Assembly (NCBI RefSeq): GCF_000208745.1
Contig: NC_030850.1
Coordinates: 6,534,748-6,598,747 of the forward strand
Origin: Theobroma cacao
Taxonomy: Eukaryota > Streptophyta > Magnoliopsida > Malvales > Malvaceae
Direction: 5' to 3'
DNA length: 64,000 bases
The notes under the pieces were generated by a model that saw only the letters and a program-made list of their open reading frames with translations, did no database searches and had not been told where the DNA came from. The translations under genes were made by a program, and so were the position numbers. Positions 24,380 through 36,744 of the stretch are shown one piece after another. The number at the start of each line of letters is the position of its first letter. Position 1 is the stretch's first letter.

Positions 24380-27300
24380 CGCACTAGTCTATGATAGGAC
24401 AAAGCTTGATTACCTACGAAATTGAACTAATTGAAATTATTTTGACAGCCGACCAAACTGATTGAACTCTTTGGGACAACCGAACTAACCAAAATGTACT
24501 TTGATGAATTCGATTTGACATGATTTAAACAAAAATTTTTCAAGTTTCTATAATTTACAAAATCGAAATATATAACATCTAAATTAAGTAAACAACTAAA
24601 CATTCAAAATCCCACAAACATAATCAAATTAAGAAATTAACACAAACAAACATAAAGAAAAAAATTTTAAGTAAATATTGATCACATGGACATCCACATG
24701 GCATAAACACTTGCCTTTCTTACCATGCGAACATCCAAGCATCTAAGACCACTTAGTTTTGCCATGTGGACTTCCATGTGACATTGAGGTGGTAAATTCC
24801 AGTAGAATTAAATAATGATTGACATAATGGATTAATTTAAAATATTTTTAAAAACTCATAAATTAAAAAATTGAAATTTAAAATTGAGGATAAAAATAAA
24901 ATATTATACAAAAGTCATTGTCATTGATATCTGATATAACTTACTCCATATTCTTTTATTGAAGTTAGTAATTTAAAAATTAACGTAAACGTTTTAAAGT
25001 GATTGATGGTGGATTTAAACAAGGGTGAAACGAAATGAAAAAGAAGAATCCAAGAATTTAATCTCTACTTTATTTAGATTAGATACCATTAAAAATGGAT
25101 TTATTTCAAATAAAGCAAACCTCGCCAGAAAAGGAAATGGAAAAGAATCATTTGTTAAAATCTTAGTGCTTCAGGCATCTGTTGAAACAGGAGAAGCATC
25201 ATGAAACAGTCTTTTGAACATTTATAGTAACATTGCCAAATCTATTTTAAATCAAAACAAACATTAAAGAAATAGCATGATAAAACCAAGGAATGGGCGG
25301 CCATTTATACCAATTATATTCCATGCATCGTGTCTGCCATCACGAAGTACAGTTGTGGCTCGTTAGAGGGAGACTGTTTTTTTTTTTAAAAAAAATGCAT
25401 AGAAGATAAAATAATTATGTTTCTGAAATTCATATACTTTTCATTGTTGAAAGTTGGTTGGTAGATTTCCTTTTTATTTTTTTAATTAAGGGAATATGTT
25501 AATTTGTGGACACATATGTGATATGTCTATAGCTTTTTATAGTATCCTCTTGGTGTCGAAGGTGTTGTAATCCTTCTCATTTACAAAGGCGTTAACAACA
25601 TAAGAATTCGATCTCAAGATTATAAAAACATACAGACCATTGACTGTAATTATATACACGCACATTTAATTCTTTTTGGTGATAGAGGAAGTAATGTAAT
25701 CCTTAATCTATGAAAGAAATATACATATTTTACTTTTCAAAAACAAAATTGTAATCCTTATAAAAGGTGTTAATGACAAAAGAACTCGATTTCAAGAGTT
25801 AAAGTCATCCGATCTTAATGCAAATTCCTTTGGACCGCCCACTGAACTGTTTGCTTGGATCCCACCTTAACTAAATTATTTAATTCCTTGTTGGTTGTAG
25901 AGGAATTGTAAACCTTCTCACGCATTTAGTTGCTGCTGGCTTGAAAGTTGAAACCTCCATCTCGAAGATTTAAAGACGTCCAAGCTGCTGCTCTCTTTGG
26001 CTTGGGATGCCGATCGACCACTAACTTCAGTTACGTCAAAGTAGCTAACCCAAATTATTTCTTCACCAAAGAAGGGAATTCACCTGTGGTCCAGCAAATT
26101 GAACGTGCATGAGGGATGGTCACAGTGACGCATGAGGTTTGCTTATCTATCTTTAAAACGAAAGTGACAATAAAAAAAGAAAAGAAAAGAGGAGATCATA
26201 GATAAAAATCCAGCTGAAACATGGGGAAATTTTGTCATTCCATATATCCACGGCATCCTTGTTCAATACCTTGGCAATTATATATACAATATTCCACAAT
26301 ATGAGCACAACTTAACTAATGTTGATTTGCCAAAATAAAATTGGAATGCATGCAGTGCATGCCAAGTCCACAATTTTAAATACGTGACTCATTTAATATT
26401 GCAAGACCACCAGATGTTGCAAGTGATCAAAATGCTAGTAGCTTTTCCAACTTTTGACATAAGTTACGTAGCCTAGAAAGGGTGAATAATGGTCCGAGAT
26501 AACAGTGGACCAATCCTGTATACTTTTGTTCGTTTAAGCTTAACATACAATGGAATTTATGGTCGGTGTGAGAAATAATTGACATATTGAACTTTTTCTT
26601 TTTTTGAGACGCGCAATTGACATAGTGTACTTGATAACCTTAAAATCAATCTTAAACTTTTTTTTTTACTTCAATTTTTTCTCACTCAGTTTTTAGAACT
26701 CAATTGATACTTCATTAAATTGAAATTTGATGTATCCAGTTAAAGAGATTAAGGTTCTTGAAACAAGAAAGTTGGCCAACATATGCACAATTCAAGATAA
26801 CATGAAAATTTGATGTAAAATCAGAAGTTCTGGATCTCCAATATCTAAACAAAATTCAACTGAAAACATCATAAATTGGCATTTTCAATTAATTTATTAA
26901 TTATTGATGCCTATATATGTTTTCAACTTAACAACGAAGTTGGAGATGATGGTCAAGATAAGTTCATCAGCAAGGGCGGAGGGTAGCTAAGTAATACCAA
27001 AAATTTAAAAATATTTTATTCATTATATATATTTTTTAATTAGGAATGAAAGATAGTATAGTTATTAGGACCATGGCCCCCCAAATAAGTATTATATATT
27101 TTTTAATTTTTTTAAAATAATTTTTTATTTAATAATTAATATAAATAAAAAATAATAAAATGATACTTTAAATCCTACTCAATTTTATCCTAATTCTTAG
27201 GTTTCACTATACTTCTTTCTCTCTCTTCTTTTTCTCTTTCTCTTTTCTTTTGTCTTTTTATTTTTTACTTTTTGAAAAGCATTCGATAAAATTTCATTAC

Positions 27301-28344
27301 TTAATAGATGTGTACAAAACCTACCTCATTTTGGTAGTATTGCAACAAAAACATATAGGACATTTCCCTAATATGAGATAAGCTGCATATAATGAAGCAG
27401 TCTAGCAGCAGAAACAACCAAAGTTTAGAGCCATTTTCTTTTGAAACACATGGCTCCTACACAATCTCCATATAAAGCTCTCTAGTTTACAGAAAATCTC
27501 AGCAAGCATTGGTTGTCATCTTTAATGGACAGACTTCACTCTAACTATACATCAATACCGAAAGGAAAATCAATTCATTTCGCTAGTCTTGATTTACAGA
27601 CTATCATAGAGAATCTCTATCAATTTTCAAACCAGCAACATAGTGCATAAATATGAGTCTTAATGGGTTGCATATATTATGAAGCTAGAGCTAGCAAGCA
27701 TTTTCTTTTTATTTTTATTTTACTTTTTTCTTTATAACTCACCACTAAAACACACATCATTTTTCAAACATCGAGCACAACTTTTCTAAAAACTTATTGT
27801 AAATCTTTTTTTCTTGTTTTTTTTATTTATATTTTATATAAAATTATTGTATATTATGAATTTTTTGTTTATTAGTTAAGTTTAATAGATTAATTTTAAA
27901 AAATTTTAACCCTTATTCCTCTTAATCTTTGACCCTCTCAACAAAAGTTGACTAATTTTACCCCTGTTTATCAATATTGCATTATATTCGAGAAACCAAA
28001 TCATTGAATGGAGCCCCAAATTTTAAATAGATCAGAAAAAGTGATGTCTATCCATTCCTCCTTTTATTTCCTCATATATATTTATATGCAAAGATCATGG
28101 CTGTCATTCCCAAGAGGGGAAAAGAAAAAAACCTTGTTACAATGTCAATTTAAGCTTCAGTTGCGTAATCAAGTGCTTGCTCCGTAAGCCTTATCTGGAA
28201 GATAAATAAAAGTAATACTTTGAGGGGACTAAATGAGGCCCGTTTGGCTCAGCTTCAAACCTTTTCCCCTATTTTATAACTTTCCAAATAAGATGACCTT
28301 CTAAATGCCTTTGTTTTTAAAATAAAAAAGTATAACATAAAAAA
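24380..28344. other. Intergenic, no gene seen
   Basis: No supported gene in almost 4 kb. Around 25550-25990 three or four degenerate units share phrases such as 'gttgtaatccttctca' and 'aactcgatttcaagag', an old local repeat. At about 26965-27080 'agcaagggcggagggtagc' and 'ccatggccccccaaataag' look like the end of a dispersed transposon, but I could not define a second end. Confidence 0.4.
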
Positions 28345-28725
28345 TTTTTAAATTGTTTTTAAAAAATTCAAATAAATCTTTATACTTTTATTACGTTCAA
28401 TCAAATTTTTATATTTTTATTTGCAATTAGATAAGTCTTTATATTTTTATTTTAAATCAAATAAGCTTTTACAACTAATAATTGATTTAGTCAAAATACT
28501 ATTTGTTATTCTATGCTTTCGTAGCGTTGATTACTCTCTATATGAAAGCTATATCAATGTCATATGAATATAAAATAACAAGTGATATTTTCATTAATGA
28601 CAATTAGTCAATTATTAGTCACAAGAACTTATTTGACCCAAAATAAAAATATAAGAGTTTGATTAAACATAATAAAAGAATAAAGACTTTTTTAATTTTT
28701 TTTCATAATTTAAAGACTTATTTGA
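28345..28725. mobile_element. MITE-like element with about 75-bp inverted ends, copy 3
   Basis: The left end (about 28347-28421) and the reverse complement of the right end (about 28637-28720) align over some 75 bp at roughly 80% identity; compare 'ttttattacgttcaatcaaa' on the left with 'tttgattaaacataataaaa' on the right. The interior is shared with the copies at 1-462 and 1290-1695. No ORF. The left breakpoint of the large tandem duplication (28410) falls inside this element. Confidence 0.65.
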
Positions 28726-29353
28726 GTATTATTTTAAATTTTTTTACATAATTTAAGGATTTATTTGAGTATTATGTAAAAAAAAAATCTTCTTAAGTGA
28801 GAGCGAATTAAGTAATGAATTCAAGCTAAAAAATATAACAAATAAATAAACTTACTAAGAAGTCAAATGTTTGGATGCTTTTCTAATGAAATTGCTGATT
28901 AATTTGTTTTATATATATATATACACCCTTTTTAAATACAAACCAAGCAATTAAGGTCATTTTATAACTTATATTGAGATTTAATGGCTAATAGTGTGAG
29001 AAAAGAGGTTCTGGCATTACTTTAAAAAATGATTGAACCGAAAAAGATTCCTCGCGGGGTGAGGAATGAGATTTCAGTGTTTAACATGGAAGAAATGAAT
29101 AATAACAAAAGGAAAATAATTGCAGTATATCCCTCAAATTTAAACACCTAAAAAAGGGCACCAATCCAGCTATCAAAGAAGCCAATTCTAAGATCGCTGC
29201 ATGAATAATAATGAATAGAGACATCACCAATAACTTTTGGTGGTCCCTTGCCCCTAGAAAAGGAGTCCCATTATCTTCACCACACACGTCCCAATAGAGA
29301 GAAGCATGTTAGTTTCAATGAGCATTCCCTTCATTGCCCATCCTCCCTCCACT

Positions 29354-29363
29354 TATATATAAA
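29354..29363 (+). promoter_or_regulatory. Putative TATA box of UMAMIT copy A
   Basis: TATATATAAA lies 51 bp before the start codon, which predicts transcription from about 29387 and a leader of only some 15-20 bases. Confidence 0.6.
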
Positions 29364-29404
29364 CCCCTCCATTGATTCACTTCAAGTGCCAAACTTCTTC
29401 AACA

Positions 29405-32400
29405 ATGGATAAAAGGAAGCCCTATCTTGCTGCTATTCTCGTACAATCTATTTATGCTGGCATGTTCTTGCTCTCCAAGGCTGCATTTGATGGCGGCATG
29501 AACAATTTTGTGTTCGTTTTTTACAGACAGGCTGCAGCAACAGTTTTCTTGATCCCTCTCGCCTTGTTATTTGAATGGTAAATTTCTCAATTAGCCTTTA
29601 AAGTTTTTCCCTGGTTTTTGGCCAATTTTCTTTGAAAGTTCAGTATATATTATGTATCCACTTGAGTAATTATTTTCTTTCTAACTCAAGGAAAACTGCG
29701 CCGCCTCTATCATTCATGACCTTCTGCAAGATTTTTATGCTATCTTTATGCGGGTATGTCCAGTTGAAATTGCTTGTTGAATTAACATATTGCAGCCATC
29801 GCACTCAAAGTTATCAATAGAAAATGAAAAAGCAATATACATGACTTTCAAGTTTCAATTTTCACTCGTTTTCTTCAATTTCAGGATAACTTTAAGCTTG
29901 GATATCTATGGCGTTGCCCTGATTTATACCTCTGCAACTTTAGCTGCTGCAACAACAAATTGCCTGCCTGTCATCACTTTTTTCTTGGCAGTGTTACTCA
30001 GGTAATTAGTTCCAGCTCTTGATTTTTTTTTTCAATATCCATTCTTTTGTCTTCTTTTAGATTGATGAATGATATATGCTCTCATCTTATAAATTTCACT
30101 CTATATATCCTTCTTAGGTAAATTTCTTTTAGGATATCTCTTTGGAGACAAAGTTCATCGTTTAATTAGCATGTCATATTAGTGAATGATGCTAACATTT
30201 TTTTTACCCAAAAGTGAAAAAGAAAAAGAAAAAAGAGAAGGAATAATTAATTAGTCGCGGCTTCTCATCAGAAGCGGAAATGATGTTAGCATGAGACATG
30301 GAAATATCAGCATTAGGCTTCGTAGATGCTTCAAGTTTCAGATGTATGATGCCAAATTATGCATGGATTCATCACTCATATTCTACAATAACATTATTTG
30401 ATATAATTTCAAAAGAGAGAAGTACCTTATTTCATATATTCACGCGTGTTGAGATTAAGTCCTATTAATTCTTTCATTTAACTTGTTTTTAAAAGGGAAA
30501 TTACTATTTTAGAATCGACTTTTATATCTTTTCTTATTTTTAACTAATACTAAATTTAAGTGGATTAATTCTAGTTTTATTTTTGCAAAAAATATAGTAA
30601 GCATGCCATGTGACAGACAGCTCATTGATTCATTAGACCTAATCATTCTTGTATCGAATGTCTTCCTCTTTAACTGTGATTAATTAAAAATTGATAGAAG
30701 GTTGCTTCTTAGGAAAGAATGTTTAGGTTGCAACTGATAAGGAATAGCTTTGTCTTAAAAATCTGGTCGGTGGAAAGGGCTTGACACTCTTATAGGAATG
30801 GGAATATGCAGGGCAATTTGCCCTTCTATTAGTCCCTGTAGGAATGTTTTAAATATTTTATTAGTATTACTATTTGCTTGATTTTACCTTTGATCCCTCT
30901 GATTATTGGTCAAGAATAAAAAAAATCCCTCAATCATAGGAAATTATCATATAAAAAAAAAAGAGCTTAAAAACATTATTTTAATACAATTTTTTATGTT
31001 GAATCCTACGTTCCAAATTTGCACACACACAATATTATAAAAAACAATTTCTTGTTTATAGTGAAAGATTTTGCTAGTTGCTACATATTAATTTTGGAGT
31101 TCCAAATTAAGCTTCATTTATTAAAAACATATTTACCAATACATACAATTTATCATTTTTTTTAAAAGTTAATTTTATTGACATTAAACTGCTATGCCAT
31201 ATGAAGTCTTTAACTTTATTCTAACAATTTATCATTTAAATTAACGGTAAATGTATATATCTTTTATTTATAAGTCAATTTCAAATGTTTACTTTTTTTT
31301 CTAAATAAAAAAGGCATTTATTTTAGATAGTTAATGGTTTTGATCTTTTTTTTTTCAAGATCAATCGGGTATATGCAACATCGTCAATAATGTCCTTGGA
31401 AAACCTTGCTCAATGCAACGATCTTTGTTTTTTTATTCTTATTCTTCTCATTAGTTATATTGTGCCTTTCAATCAAAGTCAAAAAAGAAACATAGGGTCC
31501 CATGGTGTAGTAGCCAAAGAGAAAATGCCGATATGTAATTAATTCAAAAACATTTAAAACACTAAACCTTGCAACATAGACAGGCTAACCAAAAATTTCC
31601 AACGCGTGATCTAATTATAGAAACTGTCAAATGCTCTTTTAATTAGCTATTTGTTAGTTTAACTCTTCGTAAAATAAGTTCTAAAAAACAACAATAACAT
31701 TGGTCTTTACTATTTGATATTTTTTGAAGTTTTCATAAATCTTTTCTGCTCAATGAATATCAGGTTTGTCATAGAAGCAAACAACTAAATATGTTGTGAC
31801 TTGCATTTGCTTTAGACTTTTACTGTTTCTCTAGCACTTTCTGAAGTGAATGAACCCTGGAGTATTCAGTGGAAATCTGCAAGGCCAGTTTTTGGTTGCA
31901 ATCTGATAGGCCTGCTCTTTAAGCTTCTAGGCTTTAAAAAGTAATTTGTGTTCCATAGAGTTCTTACTTTAGCTTAGTATATTCATTTTGAACATTTTTG
32001 AAACACTTTACATGTATGCAAGCAAGACATTTAACGTCCAAGCATTTGACTTATTGATACATAATTTTTCTGTTTAAAAAAATAAAATTCAAATCCTCTT
32101 TCTCTAAATTAAAAAAAAATAAACAAGACATTTACATCATTAAAATGAAGATAAAATTTTCCAACAAATCCATTTTTAGATATCGGTACGTGTCTAACAC
32201 TTAAATCGAGTCCATATCACACAGCTCTGAATCCTGATATATACAGCACGTGTAAGAATTTATGATATGGACTCGATAGATATGATCTAGATGCCATACA
32301 ATTTGCTTGTGACAGAACTTGAACTATCAACATTGGACCACTTACTTGTTGTCAAGGATAACGGTATTGTCAAAAACCGGATCTGCTCTGATTCAATGCC

Positions 32401-33716
32401 CCACTAAATTTGGAGTTACATGTATTTGCAACCTTTCCACCAATGTCTCTTGGGAGAAACAAGTAAAACAAAACCATGTCAGAAAGTTTAGCAATGTCTT
32501 TCTTCTACATTCATCTCCTTTTTATTTATATATATATATATACACTATATATATATTATATATATATATATTCATTTTGTCTAATTAAGAAAGTTGGAAT
32601 CCAGAAAAAAATTGTAAATTACAGTTATGGTTAATTTGGAATGTTTCGTGTATTTGTATTATTTTTTGGATGGTTTCTTTGCTTCTGTATCTATTCAATC
32701 AAATTGGCTAAAAAGATGAAATTTGAATGGCAGAATGGAGGTGTTGAGACTGAAGACAACTCCAGGGATTGCAAAAATTGTAGGAATACTAATTTGTTTG
32801 GCTGGTGCATTGACCCTTGCCTTTTACAAGGGTCCCCATATGAAACTTTTCTGCCTCCATCACCTGTTTGAGCACCACCATAGCCAGAACCTTCAGAGAC
32901 GAACTTCCTCCGGCGACACATGGATAAAGGGTTGTTTCCTCATGTTGATTTCCAACAGTTTCTGGGGCTTATGGCTCGTATTGCAGGTAGGCATTTATCC
33001 AGATCAAGTTGTGCCATGATAAAATTGTACTTCCATTTTAGGACAATGAAGAAAATTTTTGGTGTGAAACAGGGTCGGGTTTTGAAGAGCTACCCTTCAA
33101 AACTTCTCTTTACAGCTCTTCAGTGCTTCTTAAGCACAATTCAATCATTTGCTATTGCTATTGCTCTGGAAAGAGACCCTTACGAATGGAGACTGGGCTG
33201 GAATGTTAGACTCCTTGCAGTAGCGTACTGTGTAAACATCTACTGCTACACTTGTTCTTATACATGCAAATATACGCATACCTATAGACACATATCTGTA
33301 GTAGGGTGTTGATGAATTCTATGCTGCTTACGGCAGGGGATTGTGGTAACGGGCGTGACATTTTACCTACAAGCATGGGTTATTGAGAAGAAAGGGCCTG
33401 TCTTCTTGGCCATGTCAACACCATTGAATCTGATGTTCACAATATTTTGTTCTGCATTTCTCTTATGCGAGATTATCAATTTAGGAAGGTAAAGTTATAA
33501 CCATCTTAGCCTTCAAGTTATCTTTCTGAATTCTGATTTCAATATCTAACCTTAGTTTCTTATTGTTTCTTCAGTGTCTTAGGGGGGCTGTTATTGATTG
33601 GTGGGCTATACAGTGTGTTGTGGGGAAAAACCAGAGAGCAAAGAATGCTGGATGAGAATTGTTTACCAGCTCCTGTTGATAAAGAATGCACAGAAATCCA
33701 AGTTGTAACAGCCTGA
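29405..33716 (+). CDS. UMAMIT21-like (WAT1-related At5g64700-like) transporter, copy A, 352 aa
   Basis: Seven exons give one frame: 29405-29577, 29691-29753, 29885-30001, 32734-32986, 33073-33231, 33337-33488 and 33575-33716, all with GT-AG introns; intron 3 is about 2.7 kb. The protein starts MDKRKPYLAAILVQ and has two EamA repeats (about residues 8-140 and 180-330) with some ten membrane helices. Segments 'ATLAAATTNCLPVITFF', 'KGCFLMLISNSFWGLWL', 'ALERDPYEWRLGWN' and 'FYLQAWVIEKKGPVF' resemble Arabidopsis At5g64700 (UMAMIT21) as I remember it. The family exports amino acids in a passive, bidirectional way; substrate and membrane are inferred. The hydrophilic tail after 'YSVLWGKTREQ' is short. 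The coding sequence differs from copy B by one silent change (CGA/CGT in exon 4), so the proteins are identical. Confidence 0.93.
32525..32572. repeat. (TA)n microsatellite in intron 3, copy A
   Basis: An interrupted TA tract. The same place in copy B (about 39869-39920) is an A run followed by a different TA tract; this is the largest difference between the two gene copies. Confidence 0.9.
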
Positions 33717-34149
33717 AATCCATCAGTATTGCTGATCATGAAAGAAAGTGAGAACACCCCTAACTGAGAATGGCAAATGCCCCAGTATTCCATCACTTCC
33801 TTCTACCTTCGGATAATTTGGAGAAAAGAGAGAGTGAGCTCATGTAGATTGGTCTGAAACAGATGATGTAACTCTATTGACATTGAACTCTAAGGAGAGC
33901 TGGGACCAAAATGGTCTTTTGCAACGCCAATGTAAGCCGATTGTAGTGTTCACCATTCGCCTGGGTTTAAAAGTTTGGTCATTTTATGTATGCTAAGAGG
34001 CTAAATTTCAATTCCTAAATGCTTCCGCTGTTAATTGCAGTTTGCCAATTGATGTTGTCATGGTTCAATTGGGCAACATTTTAGCATGAATTTACAGACT
34101 TTCTCAAATAGATTACAATTAGTGTTGGCCCGCCTGCCAGCCTAAAGGC

Positions 34150-35017
34150 AATGAAATAATATTTTGAATTATAAAATGAATAAGTTGTACAAAAAGAAGG
34201 AATAAGAGTTTTTTGAAGCAAGGAAATATAAAAAATCATTACATATTTACATCACCTGAAAGAAAAAAGTTCTGAATTCATATTTGTTATCATCTATAGA
34301 AGTCTTTCCAATTGAATGTCTTAATTTGAAATTAATATGTAGTTACATAAAACTTGGCGGATTATGCTGAGGATTTCATTCCGCCTCCACTTTCAATTGT
34401 AAATCATACATAAATTCCCATTATAATTAATGAGGACAGAAAAGAGAATTAGACTTTTACTTATAATAATTTCAGCTCTTTTATCTTTTTTCAGTGTTCA
34501 TTTCCCACCGATTTAACCATATCTTTGTCTAAAAAACAGGAACATAAAAGATTTGGCATTACCACAATGTGTACTTAAGGTAATTAAGAAAAATATATAC
34601 CCCTAATTTTTATGAATAAAAATCAGAATCTTTGATTTGTACCAATAATCATAATCATAATAAATGAATGGAAAAAAAAACCTAATTAATTTCTCATCTA
34701 TAAAATTCGAAAGGAAGTCCATTATCTTTCTTTGTATTGCCTTGAGAAATATAGTCCAGAGAAACCATTGAAAGCTTAAGGTAAGTTACTTCTGTGCTTT
34801 ATTACACTGCCATTTCTTTATTAGCTAACCTTTGTTCAGTTGCTAGCCGTTTGTCTTTTCCTGTATTGTTCTTTTTTTCTTCTGATTTTATTATTGTTCT
34901 CTGGTTCTTCTTTTTCATACATTGGTTTCTTTTACAGCAGGCGTGGAAAAGGCTTTGAATCTAATCTAGATTAAAAAAAAAATTGTTCATGGGTTTCATT
35001 GTTTCTGTGAATGTTTA
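34150..35017. repeat. Duplicated 3' flank, diverged block A
   Basis: About 870 bp matching 41810-42678, where the same sequence is the upstream region of the MADS-box gene. It carries about 18 substitutions, most of them transitions and 14 within 34201-34450, clearly more than the adjoining gene block. Confidence 0.9.
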
Positions 35018-35289
35018 CATCCTTAAAATGAAGATAAAATTTTCCAACAAATCCATTTCGGATATCGGTACGTGTCTAACACTTAAATCGAGTCCATATA
35101 ACACAGCTCTGAATCCTGATATATACAGCACGTGTAAGATTTTATGATATGGACTCAATAGATATGATCTCGATGCCATACAATTTGCTTGTGATAGAAC
35201 TTGAACTATCAACATTGGACCACTTACTTGTTGTCAAGGATAACGGTATTGTCAAAAACTGGATCTGCTCTGATTCAATGCCCCACTAA
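35014..35289. repeat. Third copy of a UMAMIT intron 3 segment
   Basis: 276 bp matching 32131-32407 and the equivalent positions 39471-39747 of copy B with about nine differences (around 3%). It is joined to the duplicated 3' flank through the shared bases TTTA (35014-35017) and is cut on the right by the LTR at 35291. No exon is attached. Confidence 0.92.
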
Positions 35290-35290
35290 G

Positions 35291-35746
35291 TGTTAGGATA
35301 GTCTTGAATTGTGATTTAATTAGGATTGTTTAATTCTAATTAAATTAGTATACCTTATAAATAGTCTTTAAATCTAGTTAGATTAGAATAACAATTTCTA
35401 ATTCTATTAGGATAAGATTCCTAATTAAATTAGGATAAGGTTATTGTATTTGATACTATAAAGGACCCTATGGGTTAAAGAATAATTATCACTTAGATTT
35501 AGAGAGAGTGATTTAGGTGTACGTGGGATAAGGGTTATGAGTTTAAGACTGTTTCTTGTAATCTCCTGATTTTTCTCTTAGTGGATTTTTCTCTGTTACT
35601 GTGTCCGTGGACGTAGGTCATCAAAAGACCGAACCACGTAAATTCTTGTGTTCTTGTGGGTGTCCTTGATTTCTTTCTTTCTTTATTCTATTGATTGGAT
35701 TAGATCTTGGACAATTCTTTAGAGACAATTCCATAATTTCCCAACA
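35291..35746 (+). mobile_element. Isolated Copia-type LTR ending at an assembly join
   Basis: 456 bp starting TGTTAGGATAGTC and ending TTTCCCAACA, the termini expected for an LTR. It contains 'tccgtggacgtaggtcatca' and 'gaccgaaccacgtaaattct', related to the LTRs of the element at 12215-14811. It interrupts the third intron fragment after 'ccccactaag'. The base after its last A is the single N at 35747, so the internal part of the element, a second LTR and the target duplication are either missing or unassembled. Confidence 0.8.
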
Positions 35747-35747
35747 N
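35747..35747. other. Single N: probable contig join
   Basis: One unknown base exactly between the end of an LTR and the first base of duplication copy B. This is the pattern of a scaffold join at a repeat, not of a low-quality base call. Confidence 0.75.
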
Positions 35748-36067
35748 TATATTTTTATTTGCAATTAGATAAGTCTTTATATTTTTATTTTTAAATCAAA
35801 TAAGCTTTTACAACTAATAATTGATTTAGTCAAAATACTATTTGTTATTCTATGCTTTCGTAGCGTTGATTACTCTCTATATGAAAGCTATATCAATGTC
35901 ATATGAATATAAAATAACAAGTGATATTTTCATTAATGACAATTAGTCAATTATTAGTCACAAAGCCTTATTTGACTCAAAATAAAAATTATAGAGTTTT
36001 GATTAAACATAATAAAAGAATAAAGACTTTTTTAATTTTTTTTCATAATTTAAAGACTTATTTGAGT
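35748..36067. mobile_element. MITE-like element, copy 4 (left end missing at the N)
   Basis: The duplicate of 28410-28725 within block B. Its left inverted end is cut at the single N; the right inverted end (about 35978-36060) is present. Confidence 0.6.
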
Positions 36068-36693
36068 ATTATTTTAAATTTTTTTACATAATTTAAGGAT
36101 TTATTTGAGTATTATGTAAAAAAAAAATCTTCTTAAGTGAGAGCGAATTAAGTAATGAATTCAAGCTAAAAAATATAACAAATAAATAAACTTACTAAGA
36201 AGTCAAATGTTTGGATGCTTTTCTAATGAAATTGCTGATTAATTTGTTTTATATATATATATACACCCTTTTTAAATACAAACCAAGCAATTAAGGTCAT
36301 TTTATAACTTATATTGAGATTTAATGGCTAATAGTGTGAGAAAAGAGGTTCTGGCATTACTTTAAAAAATGATTGAACCGAAAAAGATTCCTCGCGGGGT
36401 GAGGAATGAGATTTCAGTGTTTAACATGGAAGAAATGAATAATAACAAAAGGAAAATAATTGCAGTATATCCCTCAAATTTAAACACCTAAAAAAGGGCA
36501 CCAATCCAGCTATCAAAGAAGCCAATTCTAAGATCGCTGCATGAATAATAATGAATAGAGACATCACCAATAACTTTTGGTGGTCCCTTGCCCCTAGAAA
36601 AGGAGTCCCATTATCTTCACCACACACGTCCCAATAGAGAGAAGCATGTTAGTTTCAATGAGCATTCCCTTCATTGCCCATCCTCCCTCCACT

Positions 36694-36703
36694 TATATAT
36701 AAA
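36694..36703 (+). promoter_or_regulatory. Putative TATA box of UMAMIT copy B
   Basis: Same TATATATAAA and same 51-bp spacing to the start codon as in copy A; the proximal promoter is identical. Confidence 0.6.
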
Positions 36704-36744
36704 CCCCTCCATTGATTCACTTCAAGTGCCAAACTTCTTCAACA

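Larger units (their letters stand above)
28410..34149 (+). repeat. Tandem duplication block, copy A
   Basis: About 5.74 kb that recurs at 35748-41499 with an offset of 7338-7350 bases. It includes the whole UMAMIT gene, its promoter, all introns and about 430 bp of 3' flank. By eye there are only around a dozen differences besides a changed microsatellite in intron 3, so identity is well above 99%. Confidence 0.95.

Noticed and set aside
29081..29287. 68-codon minus-strand reading upstream of UMAMIT copy A (also at 36421-36627)
   Set aside because: It covers the promoter of the transporter gene and has no domain; its conservation between copies only reflects the duplication.
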